In this document: in pieces, positions 53,430 to 62,234 of the stretch | How positions within the stretch are numbered: the stretch's first letter is position 1 | Layout of the letters: each line of letters begins with the position of its first letter | From: Terrimesophilobacter sp038243605 | GTDB lineage: Bacteria; Actinomycetota; Actinomycetes; Actinomycetales; Microbacteriaceae | Assembly: GCA_038243605.1 (NCBI GenBank) | Contig: JBBSQX010000006.1 | Span: 1-64,000, forward strand | Length of the DNA: 64,000 nucleotides | Reading direction: 5' to 3' | Made by a program: the position numbers and the translations under genes | The notes under the pieces: model-generated | Told to the model about the DNA's origin: nothing | The model's database searches: none | Seen by the model: only the letters and a program-made list of their open reading frames with translations

Positions 53430-53623
53430 CTTTGAGTGCAGGTTGGCCATGGCGATGAACAATCTGTGGCGCAGGTGGCGTCGCTCACCACCACCGCACA
53501 GGTGGCGTAGGTCAACATCGCGACACAGTGCTAAACTCACAAGGTTGCCGTGAAGCGGCCGCGGATTAAGAGAGCTGACACATCAGGTGACCAGCACCGC
53601 GCAATGAGGGAAAGGGGCCATCT
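53430..53623 (+). promoter_or_regulatory. rpsO promoter and leader
   Basis: TAAACT at 53532-53537 is a -10-like box (no clear -35), predicting a transcript starting near 53544 and a leader of about 80 nt. The leader contains a small hairpin GCCG-TGAAG-CGGC (about 53547-53559), and ribosomal protein S15 often binds its own leader, so autoregulation is possible. The 10-mer CAGGTGGCGT occurs twice (53472-53481, 53499-53508) upstream of it. Ribosome-binding AGGGAAAGGGG precedes ATG 53624. Confidence 0.5.
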
Positions 53624-53893
53624 ATGCCATTAGCACCAGATGCCAAGAAAGCGATCATCGACGAGTACGCAACTCACCCAGGTGACACGGGAAGCCCCGA
53701 AGTGCAGGTCGCAATGATGACCCAGCGCATCAAGGACCTCACCGAACACCTCAAGATGCACAAGCACGACCACCACTCACGTCGTGGCCTGCTTCTGCTC
53801 GTCGGCCAGCGTCGTCGTCTGCTCGGTTACCTGTCGAATGTTGACATCAACCGTTACCGTACGCTCATCGAGCGTCTCGGACTGCGCCGTTAA
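53624..53893 (+). CDS. rpsO: 30S ribosomal protein S15
   Basis: Small-subunit ribosomal protein that binds 16S rRNA early in assembly. The 89-residue sequence has the classic EYATHPGDTGSPEVQVAMMTQRIKDLTEHLKMHKHDHHSRRGLLLLVGQRRRLLGYLSNVDINRYRTLIERLGLRR. In other Actinobacteria it is commonly followed by pnp; here pnp is 8.8 kb away. A terminator-like hairpin follows, and the 3' end is the first unit of a 14-bp triple repeat. Confidence 0.98.
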   Translation: MPLAPDAKKAIIDEYATHPGDTGSPEVQVAMMTQRIKDLTEHLKMHKHDHHSRRGLLLLVGQRRRLLGYLSNVDINRYRTLIERLGLRR

Positions 53894-53921
53894 GACTGCG
53901 CCGCTAAGACTGCGCCGCTAG
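53880..53921 (+). repeat. 14-bp tandem repeat (x3) over the rpsO stop codon
   Basis: Three copies of GACTGCGCCG(T/C)TA(A/G) lie end to end: 53880-53893 (containing the rpsO TAA), 53894-53907 and 53908-53921. The repeat length is not a multiple of three. The copies look like recent duplications of the gene's last codons; each carries its own stop triplet. Confidence 0.9.
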
Positions 53922-53938
53922 TTCGCAAGTTTTGGCAA

Positions 53939-53976
53939 ACGGGCCGTCATCCATCATCGGATGGCGGCCCGTTTTC
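53939..53976 (+). terminator. Bidirectional terminator after rpsO
   Basis: ACGGGCCGTCATCC (53939-53952) pairs with GGATGGCGGCCCGT (53959-53972) through one G-U, with an ATCATC loop and TTTTCG immediately after. The convergent membrane-protein gene ends at 53978, so the hairpin serves both transcripts. Confidence 0.9.
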
Positions 53977-53977
53977 G

Positions 53978-55033
53978 TTACCACCACGATGTGGAGGAGA
54001 TTGCCTTCCATAGCTGCGGATCGAAACCAAGCCGGAGGACGATAAGCCCCCAGGCGATGCCCAACCCCAGCAGCACCTTCACGGAATACCACAGCGCGAG
54101 TGTTGGCCAGCGTGGTATCCGGCGGGCGAGCCGTTTACCGTCATGGGCCACAGTGTTCACGTCGTCTGACCGCTCATCGCTGTAGCGGGCAGTCTGGCTT
54201 AGTGCCTTGTCGCCAACGACATCAGCTATCCGCAGCAACCGGTCCCTCAAATGGTTGTCTGACAGGTTAAAAGGCTTCGCTGAGAAGAAAAGCGCAACAT
54301 CGTCTATGAGTTGAACGCTCAGATCGCCGGCCTCATCGATGAGCAACGCCATCAGGTCGGGAGCGAGAACGTAGAGCGCATCCTTTTCGTAGCCTGCTGG
54401 GCAGAAAAGACGGAAGTGATTGTCGAAGTCGCCTTCAAGCGATAACCGCTGGTTGACGCGGGGGGTGCCGAGCAGGCTGGTATCCGCGGACGGCGATCGC
54501 GACGAACGTGACTCCAACACGATGTTGGGGAGTTTTCGGTTGAGCCGGATCGCAAGGTATCCCCAGTCTTCCATGAAGCCACCACGGCCCGGCTTCGTGG
54601 TGCGTTCGAAGGTTCCCATGCTCAGTTCGCGCGGGAACGACGAGCTGAAACTGTCATATATGAAGGCGCCTGGGCGGTTCCCGAGTATGGAAGTGAGGAT
54701 ATCGGGCGCTCGCTGCTCACTCTCGTAGTTGAGTCCGTGATCTCGTGCGAAATGAGTGAGTTCGTGTACGCGGTCAAGTGTGGTTCTGCGAGCTCGCCCC
54801 CAGTAGGCGCCGTAGACGATCCACGCCGCGATGAGCCCGAGCAAAAGGATACCCAGCATTGCGCCGGTGGCATTGGCATTCAACCCCATGATGGATCCAA
54901 CGATGATGACGGTCAGCGCGGCGATACCGGCGAGGCCGGGGCCGAGCACGGTGTGCCAGAACGATGTCGGCACGATCCACTCTGGCGCGCTCAAACCGAG
55001 GTGTCTGGCGGTTGATGGGCGATCGGTCTGCAT
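53978..55033 (-). CDS. Membrane protein of unknown function (DUF3137-like region)
   Basis: A 351-residue protein with two N-terminal helices (VLGPGLAGIAALTVIIVGSIMGL and ATGAMLGILLLGLIAAWIVYGAYWG), a central globular cytoplasmic part and two C-terminal helices (TLALWYSVKVLLGLGIAWGLIVLRL). The segment GDFDNHFRLFCPAGYEKDALYVLAPDLMALLIDEAGDLSVQLIDD resembles DUF3137-type domains. No enzymatic motif is visible. Its stop codon is at the foot of the rpsO terminator. It is an isolated gene. Confidence 0.75.
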   Translation of the reverse strand: MQTDRPSTARHLGLSAPEWIVPTSFWHTVLGPGLAGIAALTVIIVGSIMGLNANATGAMLGILLLGLIAAWIVYGAYWGRARRTTLDRVHELTHFARDHGLNYESEQRAPDILTSILGNRPGAFIYDSFSSSFPRELSMGTFERTTKPGRGGFMEDWGYLAIRLNRKLPNIVLESRSSRSPSADTSLLGTPRVNQRLSLEGDFDNHFRLFCPAGYEKDALYVLAPDLMALLIDEAGDLSVQLIDDVALFFSAKPFNLSDNHLRDRLLRIADVVGDKALSQTARYSDERSDDVNTVAHDGKRLARRIPRWPTLALWYSVKVLLGLGIAWGLIVLRLGFDPQLWKAISSTSWW

Positions 55034-55102
55034 GCACTAATTATGCCGTTGCGTGGGTTGTGACGGCGTCACAAGGTTCAGGTCTCAGGCTAATCTCGAA
55101 TC

Positions 55103-55336
55103 GTGCTGGTTACCGTTCGTGTGAAGCCGGGCAGCCGCAAGGGCCCTCTCGTCGAAGTGGAGCCGACGACCGATGGCGACATTCTCACCGTCTTCGTGCA
55201 GCAGCGTGCTGTCGATGGTCAAGCCAACACTGCAGTGATCGAGTTGCTTTCCAAACACTTCGGCGTTCCCAAGAGCACCATCGCGATTGTGCGCGGCCAC
55301 ACTTCACGACTCAAGACCGTGCGCGTAGAAGACTAG
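55103..55336 (+). CDS. DUF167/YggU family protein
   Basis: A 77-residue protein of the YggU/DUF167 family: VRVKPGSRKGPLVEVE, VFVQQRAVDGQANTAVIELLSKHFGVPKSTIAIVRGHTSRLKTVRVED. The function of the family is not known. TAATCT (55091-55096) ends 6 bp before GTG 55103, so it is probably a leaderless message. It opposes the preceding gene. Confidence 0.88.
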   Translation: MLVTVRVKPGSRKGPLVEVEPTTDGDILTVFVQQRAVDGQANTAVIELLSKHFGVPKSTIAIVRGHTSRLKTVRVED

Positions 55337-55395
55337 CGTGCCTCAACGCGCGTGAGGTTGCCTCGCAATGCACAGCGAACGAATAGTCTTGGGGC

Positions 55396-56103
55396 ATGCA
55401 GAAGACAATGCCGTTCATGCGCACGATCGTGTTGATGATTCCTTTTTTGGCAGCGAGTGTTGTGCACCTCGTGGCGCTCACCGTTGAGGCAGACGCTGTA
55501 TCGACGTTCACCAAACCGCTGCTTATGCTTACCCTTCTCGCGGCTCTGCTGTTTGCATTGCCCCGCTGGCGCACGGAGGTGGCCCTGCTTGCCTCGCTCG
55601 CCCTGGTGTTTTCGTGGGCCGGAGATGTGGGTATTTCGTCGTCGGGCGATCTCAGCTTCCTGATTGCGCTTGGCTTCTTTCTCGTCGCCCACGTCTTTTA
55701 CATCGTGTTGTTCCTCCGAAAGCTTCGGAAGCGTCGTCTGTCGCCGTGGGGCCTGGTCTACCTCGCGTGGTGGGTCGCCCTTGTCGCGATCCTTGCACCA
55801 CACATCGGTCCGCTGCTAATACCGGTCGCTATTTACGGGCTCGTTCTTGGTGCCATGGGCGCCATCGCGTTGAGCTGTCACCGCTTTATCGCGATCGGCG
55901 GTGCCGTGTTCGTGGTATCGGACACCATCCTGGGGCTCAGGGAATTCTTGCCCGGGTTTGAACTCTGGCAGGTGCACTTTGTGATCATGCTCAGCTACCT
56001 TGTCGCGCAAGGGCTCATTGTCTTCGGGATCATTCGCTGCGCATGGGGCAATGACACACTTGTTGCTCACTCGGGCGCGTTGACTACGACTGAGGCTGTG
56101 TGA
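55396..56103 (+). CDS. YhhN family lysoplasmalogenase-like membrane protein
   Basis: An eight-helix membrane protein of 235 residues in the YhhN/TMEM86 family, which hydrolyses the vinyl-ether bond of lysoplasmalogens. Typical are SWAGDVGISSSGDLSFLIALGFFLVAHVFYI, YLAWWVALVAILAPHIG and AVFVVSDTILGLREF. TAGTCT about 6 bp before the ATG suggests a leaderless start. It overlaps the next gene by 4 bp. Activity is by homology. Confidence 0.85.
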   Translation: MQKTMPFMRTIVLMIPFLAASVVHLVALTVEADAVSTFTKPLLMLTLLAALLFALPRWRTEVALLASLALVFSWAGDVGISSSGDLSFLIALGFFLVAHVFYIVLFLRKLRKRRLSPWGLVYLAWWVALVAILAPHIGPLLIPVAIYGLVLGAMGAIALSCHRFIAIGGAVFVVSDTILGLREFLPGFELWQVHFVIMLSYLVAQGLIVFGIIRCAWGNDTLVAHSGALTTTEAV

Positions 56104-56354
56104 AGCCACGCACTGGTCCATTTCGCACTGGTCCATTTCGCACGGGCCCGCTCGCTAGGGTGCACCTGTTTCGCTTCACGATCTTCGCCATCATCGTCGG
56201 CACAGCGGTGCTCGCGTTCACACTGCAGGCAGGCATCTTTCGAAATATGTTTCGTGGCGCGCTCATTATTGGTGCAGTTCTTTTGTTCGGTAGCTATCTC
56301 GTTGAAGCGTGGTTCAAGCGCCGCAGTAGACCCTCAAAACAAGATCGCCCCTGA
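56100..56354 (+). CDS. Small membrane protein with RTGPF repeats
   Basis: An 84-residue protein starting at GTG 56100, coupled to the YhhN gene. An N-terminal repeat RTGPF-RTGPF-RTGPL, encoded by a 15-bp tandem repeat (56109-56123, 56124-56138), precedes two hydrophobic helices (FTIFAIIVGTAVLAFTLQAGIF and ALIIGAVLLFGSYLVEAWF). No family was recognised. The repeat region is basic and would lie in the cytoplasm. Confidence 0.7.
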   Translation: MKPRTGPFRTGPFRTGPLARVHLFRFTIFAIIVGTAVLAFTLQAGIFRNMFRGALIIGAVLLFGSYLVEAWFKRRSRPSKQDRP

Positions 56355-56409
56355 AGTGTGGCCCTCAGATCTCAGCAAACGTCAGTCCACGACGGATGCG
56401 CTCAGGTCT

Positions 56410-57522
56410 CTACATAGGGAAGCGCAGCATAGCGGCAACAGGGGTTTCGTCGGGAAGATCTTCTGCACGAACCGCCTTCACCGTTCCGCCCGAACGCAAC
56501 ACCCGGGCGGCGATCTCGTCGATGATGCCATAGTGTTCGGCATCCGACTCAGTGACCTCGTTTACGACACCCATGTCGTCGATCGAACCCTCAAGGGTGG
56601 AATCCATGTCGAACATGAGCGACTCCACACCGGATGCGGTGGCCGCGCGTGCGACCTCGCTGAGCTGACTCGTGGCGAGCCCGTTTGCTTTGCGCGTGCC
56701 AAAGAGTTCGCGCCACAAAACCACCTTGTTCTCGTAGTGGTCGTCGAGGATTGCCCGTGCACGTTTGTCAAGTTCGTCAACGCTGAGTGACTCTGGATTC
56801 GCGTCGATTCCACTTTCGAGTAGGCCCCGATAAGTATTGACCGCCCTGTAGGCCGGCTCAAGGTCTTTACTTGCGGCGAGAATCATGGGCAACGTCGATC
56901 CGGCGACGTGTGCGAGAACGGCCTCGTGAACCAGCCGGCAGTATCTTTCTCGCTCGACCCGTTCCCCCGTGGCACCATCGGCACGATGACGGTCGAAGCG
57001 TCCCTGATATTTAGTGTCCTCAAGCACCGTGTCGAGTTCCTCTGGCAGGGCAAGCTTAAGCTCGATCGGGGATGAGTCCGCCGAAAGCTCGAGCAAACGA
57101 TCGCGCCCCTCGGCCACGGAGAGCACGTATCCGCTATTCGTAAAGGTGACTGAGCGCAGCAGGGGGCCAATATCGAACCGGTCTCCCACGGAAACGTGAG
57201 GCTGAAGCGTGTTCGCTAAGCGGTACGCGTGCACTATTCCTGGTGCAATGAAGATGGCTAAGGCGTGGGCCTGAAACTGCCAGAACTCGCGATTGGACTG
57301 AAAGCTCTCGAGCGTTCGTTCGATTTCGTCGATCTGTTCTTTGTGGATGCCCTTGTCTCGCAACTGCGTTTCGGCATCGGTGGCGGCGGCCTTTAACGCC
57401 ATTTGCACCACCTCCACTTCGCGCGTCATCTGTGTCGACGGCAGATAAATGGTGACGCTCGCATCATTGCGGTGCTTGGTCAATTCGGTCAGATTCTCGT
57501 CTGTAGGAAGTGTCAGGCGCAT
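56410..57522 (-). CDS. baeRF (archaeo-eukaryotic release factor-like) family protein
   Basis: A 370-residue cytoplasmic protein resembling bacterial eRF1-related proteins: MRLTLPTDENLTELTKHRNDASVTIYLPSTQMTREVEVVQMALKAAATDAETQLRDKG at the start, VTFTNSGYVLSVAEGRDRLLEL, and the C-terminal eRF1-3-like ATASGVESLMFDMDSTLEGSIDDMG...TESDAEHYGIIDEIAARVLRSGGTVKAVRAEDLP. The family is predicted to act at ribosomes under stress, but no member has been fully characterised. ATG 57522 is chosen over the longer frame. It diverges from the next gene across 137 bp. Confidence 0.8.
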   Translation of the reverse strand: MRLTLPTDENLTELTKHRNDASVTIYLPSTQMTREVEVVQMALKAAATDAETQLRDKGIHKEQIDEIERTLESFQSNREFWQFQAHALAIFIAPGIVHAYRLANTLQPHVSVGDRFDIGPLLRSVTFTNSGYVLSVAEGRDRLLELSADSSPIELKLALPEELDTVLEDTKYQGRFDRHRADGATGERVERERYCRLVHEAVLAHVAGSTLPMILAASKDLEPAYRAVNTYRGLLESGIDANPESLSVDELDKRARAILDDHYENKVVLWRELFGTRKANGLATSQLSEVARAATASGVESLMFDMDSTLEGSIDDMGVVNEVTESDAEHYGIIDEIAARVLRSGGTVKAVRAEDLPDETPVAAMLRFPM

Positions 57523-57659
57523 GCCTCGACCGTACGCCGGCATGCGGAGAGATCACTGAGTACGTGCAATCTATGTTTGCCTTCAGGCCGTTGCGAGGTT
57601 CTCACATCGCCGGGATGCTGACGGCAGCGGTGATGCACATTTTGGTACAAAGGAGCACG

Positions 57660-59087
57660 ATGAGAGCACCAAAGAAAGCTCGTGGTGACTGGGTTCGAAT
57701 TGGTGTGGGCACCGACTGGGCCATGGCGCTCGTCGCTCTCGCCATCTCTCTCTTCTTCGGCTACGGAATACCAAGTGGAACATGGGTCGGTGTCTTTGCC
57801 GGTCTAGGTCTCCACGCTCAAGACTCAGTACTCGCCTTCTGGACGTCCTTCGCGGCGTTTCTGGTCATCGCGCCGATGCTGGTGTTCTTGACGACGCGAC
57901 GAGCGCGGGTAGATATCAACCGGCGCTTGCTGCGTATTGGGTGGCGAACAGTGCCATTCGATCAACTGAAATACGTGTACCGCACTCCCGGAGGCCGCAG
58001 TGGCAGCCAGTTCATGATTCGACTCGAGGTAGCTTTTGGCCTTGACGCGAGGTTGGGAATAAACGCTACCAACCAACCAAATTTGAATACGAACGAGCTT
58101 GCCGCTCTGCTCGCGCTGTTGGAGCATGCACCGATCACACCCAAACCTGGCGTGATGTTGCGCGCTCCCATCGATGATGAGTTGGGGCCGCGAGACGAAT
58201 CTGATGTGCTCGTGGACCAAATCCATAGGGCGATGATGCCCTATGGGCGTCAGGCGTACGCGAAACCTACGGTGATCCGTGAAGTGCAGCAGCAATTAGA
58301 TGCCGCGCGCGGAGCTGGAAGCAACTCAACCGGCATTGATGACGATGAATCGAGTTTTGGTCGGGTGGCCTCGGCTCTGGAGGTCAATCTTCGCGGCGCG
58401 AATGGCTACTCTGCGGGGAACGGAATGCCGTTGCCAGACGAAGTGGAGAAACGTGCACACGGTCGTTTCTCGCGCGGTCTGCTTGGAACGGTGAGCCTGT
58501 CATACCGTCGGCAAAACAAGGTTGTCACGACCTGGTTGATGTCGAGAGATGCACTCGCGAAGACAGAGTGGTCACGATTGAGAATTTCTGCATGGGTGGT
58601 CATCGCTGTGTGCGTTGCCGTGCCCGTTCTTCTACCACGAGGGATCACAGACTTTTTGGCGCCAGTAGGCGTATGGGTGGCAATACTTATGCTCTATCGG
58701 GATCGAATCCGTCGATATTGCTCCAAGCGTGCGGCGGTGTTGAGGGTGCGTCGGTCTGGCATCAACGTTCCTAAGAAAGTGCGAGAGTTCTTCGGGGAGA
58801 GGTTTCCAGAACGGGCAGTTGCACGCCACATTTTCTATAGTCGAATCTTTATCGGCGTGGTCTTTTTGTTCGTGGTGCTGTTTTTATCGGTCGGCGACTT
58901 TCCACTTTTTGAACACTGGTATGAACGGCAGGAATGGCAGCGGCCGGTGGCAGCCTTCGTTCTCGTACTCGTCATCACAAACTTCGTTGCCGCGGTGCGC
59001 GTGGCATCGAATGGTTTTGCCGACGTCGTGAGGGCGCGGCTGGAGTACGTGGCTATTTCGCACAAGCTCCCCGTCAAAAAGCCCTAA
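57660..59087 (+). CDS. Large membrane protein of unknown function
   Basis: A 475-residue protein from ATG 57660 (AAAGGAG upstream). Two helices at about 20-75 (WAMALVALAISLFFGYGIPSGTWVGVFAG and FWTSFAAFLVIAPMLVFL) are followed by a PH-like or DUF domain (ARVDINRRLLRIGWRTVPFDQLKYVYRTPGGRSGSQFMIRLEVAF). A long soluble central part and at least four C-terminal helices (ISAWVVIAVCVAVPVLL, IFIGVVFLFVVLFLSVG, RPVAAFVLVLVITNFVAAVR) follow. No match was recognised. The 72-residue DELG-rich stretch is a possible regulatory linker. Confidence 0.75.
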   Translation: MRAPKKARGDWVRIGVGTDWAMALVALAISLFFGYGIPSGTWVGVFAGLGLHAQDSVLAFWTSFAAFLVIAPMLVFLTTRRARVDINRRLLRIGWRTVPFDQLKYVYRTPGGRSGSQFMIRLEVAFGLDARLGINATNQPNLNTNELAALLALLEHAPITPKPGVMLRAPIDDELGPRDESDVLVDQIHRAMMPYGRQAYAKPTVIREVQQQLDAARGAGSNSTGIDDDESSFGRVASALEVNLRGANGYSAGNGMPLPDEVEKRAHGRFSRGLLGTVSLSYRRQNKVVTTWLMSRDALAKTEWSRLRISAWVVIAVCVAVPVLLPRGITDFLAPVGVWVAILMLYRDRIRRYCSKRAAVLRVRRSGINVPKKVREFFGERFPERAVARHIFYSRIFIGVVFLFVVLFLSVGDFPLFEHWYERQEWQRPVAAFVLVLVITNFVAAVRVASNGFADVVRARLEYVAISHKLPVKKP

Positions 59088-59172
59088 CGCCAGCGTCAGC
59101 TGCCGTCGCTACATGACAGCAGAGCTTGCCCGCGCGGGAGCAGGGTAAAAAAGGGCTTCAGGGCGCCTTGAG

Positions 59173-60546
59173 TTAAAGGGCCTTGACGGCCGCAAGCACC
59201 TTGCCAAGCGAATCTTTCGCGTCGCCGAACAGCAGCTCCGTCTTGGGGTCGAACAGCAGCTCGTTCTCGATGCCAGCGAACCCCGGGCGCATGGAGCGCT
59301 TCAGGAACACGATCTGGTTCGCGTCGCCAACCTCGAGAATGGGCATGCCGTAGATGGGGGAGCCAGGCGTTGTCTTTGCGGCGGGGTTCACCACGTCATT
59401 CGCGCCAACGACGAGAACAACGTCGGTGGACTTGAATTCCGGGTTGATCTCGTCGAGTTCCTTGAGCGACTCGTACGGCACGTTCGCCTCCGCAAGGAGA
59501 ACGTTCATGTGCCCCGGCATGCGACCGGCGACCGGATGGATGCCGAAGACCACGTGAATTCCGCGATCTTCCAGCGCCGTCGCAAGCTCGGCAATCGTGT
59601 GTTGGCCCTGCGCGACGGCGAGGCCATAGCCGGGCACGATGACCACGTTCTGTGCGTAGCCGAGCTGCACCGCAACATCTTCAGGGGTGCTCGAGCGCAC
59701 GGGGCGGTCACTGACCGTCGTCGAGCCCGCAGTGGAACCGCCCTTGAACGCGCCGAACATAATGCCGGTCACCCCGCGACCCATGGCTTTCGCCATCGCC
59801 ATGGTCAGGATGGTTCCGCTCGCACCAACGAGCGTGCCAGCGACGAGAAGCAAGACGTTTCCGAGCACGATTCCACTCGCGGCAACAGCGATTCCGGTGA
59901 AGGCGTTGAGCAGCGAGATGACGATTGGCACATCCGCGCCGCCAACCGGCAGCACCAGCAGCACACCGGCGATGAGGCCGAGCGCGAGAAGTGCGACCGC
60001 CCACGGCCACGCACCGGTGATAACGACGAACACGCTCGTGACGATAGAAGCGATGACCACAAGCGACATGAGCCAACGAAGACCGGGGAACAGCACCGGT
60101 CGCGTGGTCATGATTTCTTGCAGCTTCAGCACCGTGATCGCAGAACCTGCGAAGGAGATTGCACCGATCAGCATGGTGAACACAACCGCAACTCGAAACA
60201 CGACGTCTTCGTGCTGCCCAAGCTCCAGCACGGCAACAAGTGCTGCTGCGCCACCACCAACACCGTTGAACCCGCCAACGAGTTGCGGCATCTGTGTCAT
60301 CTGCACCTTGCGCGCAATCGGAACCGCGATGGCGGAGCCCACCGCAATCGCCGCAAGGATGAGCGGAATATTCTCCATCTTCATCGACAGGAACACGGTA
60401 ACAACGGCAACGAGCGCACCGGCAGAACCGATGAGGTTACCGCGGCGAGCGTGCGCGGGGGAAGAAAGCCCCTTCAGCGCGAGAATGAAGCACACTGCGG
60501 CAATCAGGTAGAGGACTGCTGTCCACTCCGGGGTGAGAATGCTCAC
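59173..60546 (-). CDS. pntB: NAD(P) transhydrogenase subunit beta
   Basis: Membrane and NADP(H)-binding subunit of the proton-translocating transhydrogenase that reduces NADP+ with NADH using the proton gradient. The 457 residues have about nine helices in the first 270 and an NADP-binding C-terminal domain with VIVPGYGLAVAQGQHTIAELA, GIHPVAGRMPGHMNVLLAEANVPYE and LVVGANDVVNPAAKTTPGSPIYGMPIL. GTG 60546 overlaps the upstream pntA2 stop by 4 bp. The three-part organisation is common in Actinobacteria. Confidence 0.97.
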   Translation of the reverse strand: MSILTPEWTAVLYLIAAVCFILALKGLSSPAHARRGNLIGSAGALVAVVTVFLSMKMENIPLILAAIAVGSAIAVPIARKVQMTQMPQLVGGFNGVGGGAAALVAVLELGQHEDVVFRVAVVFTMLIGAISFAGSAITVLKLQEIMTTRPVLFPGLRWLMSLVVIASIVTSVFVVITGAWPWAVALLALGLIAGVLLVLPVGGADVPIVISLLNAFTGIAVAASGIVLGNVLLLVAGTLVGASGTILTMAMAKAMGRGVTGIMFGAFKGGSTAGSTTVSDRPVRSSTPEDVAVQLGYAQNVVIVPGYGLAVAQGQHTIAELATALEDRGIHVVFGIHPVAGRMPGHMNVLLAEANVPYESLKELDEINPEFKSTDVVLVVGANDVVNPAAKTTPGSPIYGMPILEVGDANQIVFLKRSMRPGFAGIENELLFDPKTELLFGDAKDSLGKVLAAVKAL

Positions 60547-60881
60547 TTGGCGACCTCCGCGGTTGCACTGTCAACGGGTGTGGAAGTTTTGACTGGCTTC
60601 TTGGCACGGAACATTTCGAGCATCCGGTCGGTCACCACAAAACCACCGACGACGTTGGCGGTGGCCAACACGACGGCGATGATCGCGACGGTGAGCATGA
60701 GAGGTTCTGTCGCCTGCCCAGCAACGATGATCGCGCCGACGAGGATGATTCCGTGGATCGCGTTCGCCCCCGACATCAGGGGGGTGTGCAGTTTGCTCGT
60801 GACTTTCGAAACAACCTCGAAGCCAACGAACACGGCGAGCACGGTATAGGTGAGAAGTGTGACAGCTTCCATGCCTTCCAT
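60543..60881 (-). CDS. pntA2: NAD(P) transhydrogenase subunit alpha part 2
   Basis: Small membrane part of the alpha subunit, 112 residues with three helices (ALLTYTVLAVFVGFEVV; ANAIHGIILVGAIIVAG; MLTVAIIAVVLATANVVGGFVVTDRMLEMF) as in the separate PntAB pieces. It overlaps pntA1 by 1 bp (TAATG) and pntB by 4 bp, so the three are translated together. Confidence 0.95.
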   Translation of the reverse strand: MEGMEAVTLLTYTVLAVFVGFEVVSKVTSKLHTPLMSGANAIHGIILVGAIIVAGQATEPLMLTVAIIAVVLATANVVGGFVVTDRMLEMFRAKKPVKTSTPVDSATAEVAK

Positions 60882-62113
60882 TACTTCGCTCCCTTCTTAG
60901 TGGTGGGTGCTTTCGTGGTTGAGGTCTTCTTCGCGGGTGCCTTCGTCGCCGGTGTCTTCTTTTCCGTGGGCGTCTTTTTCTCCGCCAGCGCGTTCGCGGT
61001 GGGCTCGTGCGTGACGTTGCCATCGCGCGTGAGGCACGATCCGCTGACGACCTCGTCGGTAAAGTCCGGCGTCACCACGCCATCTTTCGTCATCAGAGCG
61101 AGCAGGTTAGAGACGTTCTTTGCGTAGAGGCGAGAGGCATCCGACGCAACAGCCGACGGCGCATCCTGGAGCCCCACGAGCGTGACGGTGCCGCCCTCAA
61201 CGGGAACAGCCACGTCTTTGCCTGCGATGACGCCTTCGACGTTTCCACCAGATTCTGCCGCCATATCAACGATGACCGATCCGGCACGCATGCCCTTGAC
61301 CATGTCCATGGTGACGAGAAGCGGTGCAGCCCGGCCGGGGATTGCGGCGGTCGTAATCATGACGTCGGATGCGGCGATGTGTGGTGCAAGCAAGTCACGC
61401 TGGCGTTTTGCGCGGTCTTCTTGAAGCTCCTTCGCGTAGCCACCGGTGCCCTCCGCTGCAGTATCGAGATCAAGGTTGATGAAAGTACCGCCCATGGAGC
61501 GCACTTCATCAGCGGATGCAGCACGGATGTCGTTGGCCGAAACCCGCGCACCGAGGCGCTTCGCGGTTCCGATGGCTTGGAGCCCGGCAACACCTGCGCC
61601 GAGCACGAGAACCTTCGCGGGCGGGATGGTGCCGGCCGCTGTCATGTAGAGGGGGAAGAATCGCGGGTAGCGCGTAATCGCTTCGATCACTGCGCGGTAA
61701 CCGCCGACGAGCGCCTGAGAGCTCAAGGCATCCATGGACTGTGCGCGCGAGATGCGCGGGATCAGTTCGAGGGCGAACGACGTGATGTGGCCTGCGGCGA
61801 GAGCTGCGACTGTGGGGAGCTCCGTCGAAGGGGAAGCAAGCCCGAGAGTCACTGCGCCCTTCTTGAGCGACTTCACCGTGGTGGGGCTCAGCGGTCGAAC
61901 GTGCACGAGCACGTCAAGCTTGCCGAGCGGGAGTGCTGCGGCGATTGTCGCGCCGGCCTCTTTATATGCGGCATCCGAATATCCGGATTCGACCCCTGCA
62001 CCTTTTTCGACGACGACATCAAGACCAAGGGCCACGAGCTGCTGAACCGTCTCCGGTGTAGCTGCGACCCTCCGTTCTCCTGCACGTAGTTCTCGCGTGA
62101 CACCAACTTGCAC
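60881..62113 (-). CDS. pntA1: NAD(P) transhydrogenase subunit alpha part 1 with lysine-rich tail
   Basis: NAD(H)-binding domain of the transhydrogenase. The N-terminal VGVTRELRAGERRVAATPETVQQLVALGLDVVVEKGAG and RDPSTELPTVAALAAG-like segments are typical. VLVLGAGVAGLQAIGTAKRLGA is the NAD fingerprint and VIVDMAAESGGNVEG the conserved loop. GTG 62113 with AAAGGAG is the start, giving 410 residues. The last 35 or so are a Lys/Thr/Pro/Ala-rich tail (AEKKTPTEKKTPATKAPAKK) that other PntA proteins do not usually carry. It is the first gene of the pnt operon. Confidence 0.93.
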   Translation of the reverse strand: MQVGVTRELRAGERRVAATPETVQQLVALGLDVVVEKGAGVESGYSDAAYKEAGATIAAALPLGKLDVLVHVRPLSPTTVKSLKKGAVTLGLASPSTELPTVAALAAGHITSFALELIPRISRAQSMDALSSQALVGGYRAVIEAITRYPRFFPLYMTAAGTIPPAKVLVLGAGVAGLQAIGTAKRLGARVSANDIRAASADEVRSMGGTFINLDLDTAAEGTGGYAKELQEDRAKRQRDLLAPHIAASDVMITTAAIPGRAAPLLVTMDMVKGMRAGSVIVDMAAESGGNVEGVIAGKDVAVPVEGGTVTLVGLQDAPSAVASDASRLYAKNVSNLLALMTKDGVVTPDFTDEVVSGSCLTRDGNVTHEPTANALAEKKTPTEKKTPATKAPAKKTSTTKAPTTKKGAK

Positions 62114-62234
62114 GACGGCTCCTTTCGGGATGGTTCTAGCGTAGCCACACCGGAGGTGGATGCTTGACACAGAAATGGCGTTAATAGTCCGTGAGTTGAG
62201 GGAGTGTCATGACTGAGTGTGGACATGATCTGCA

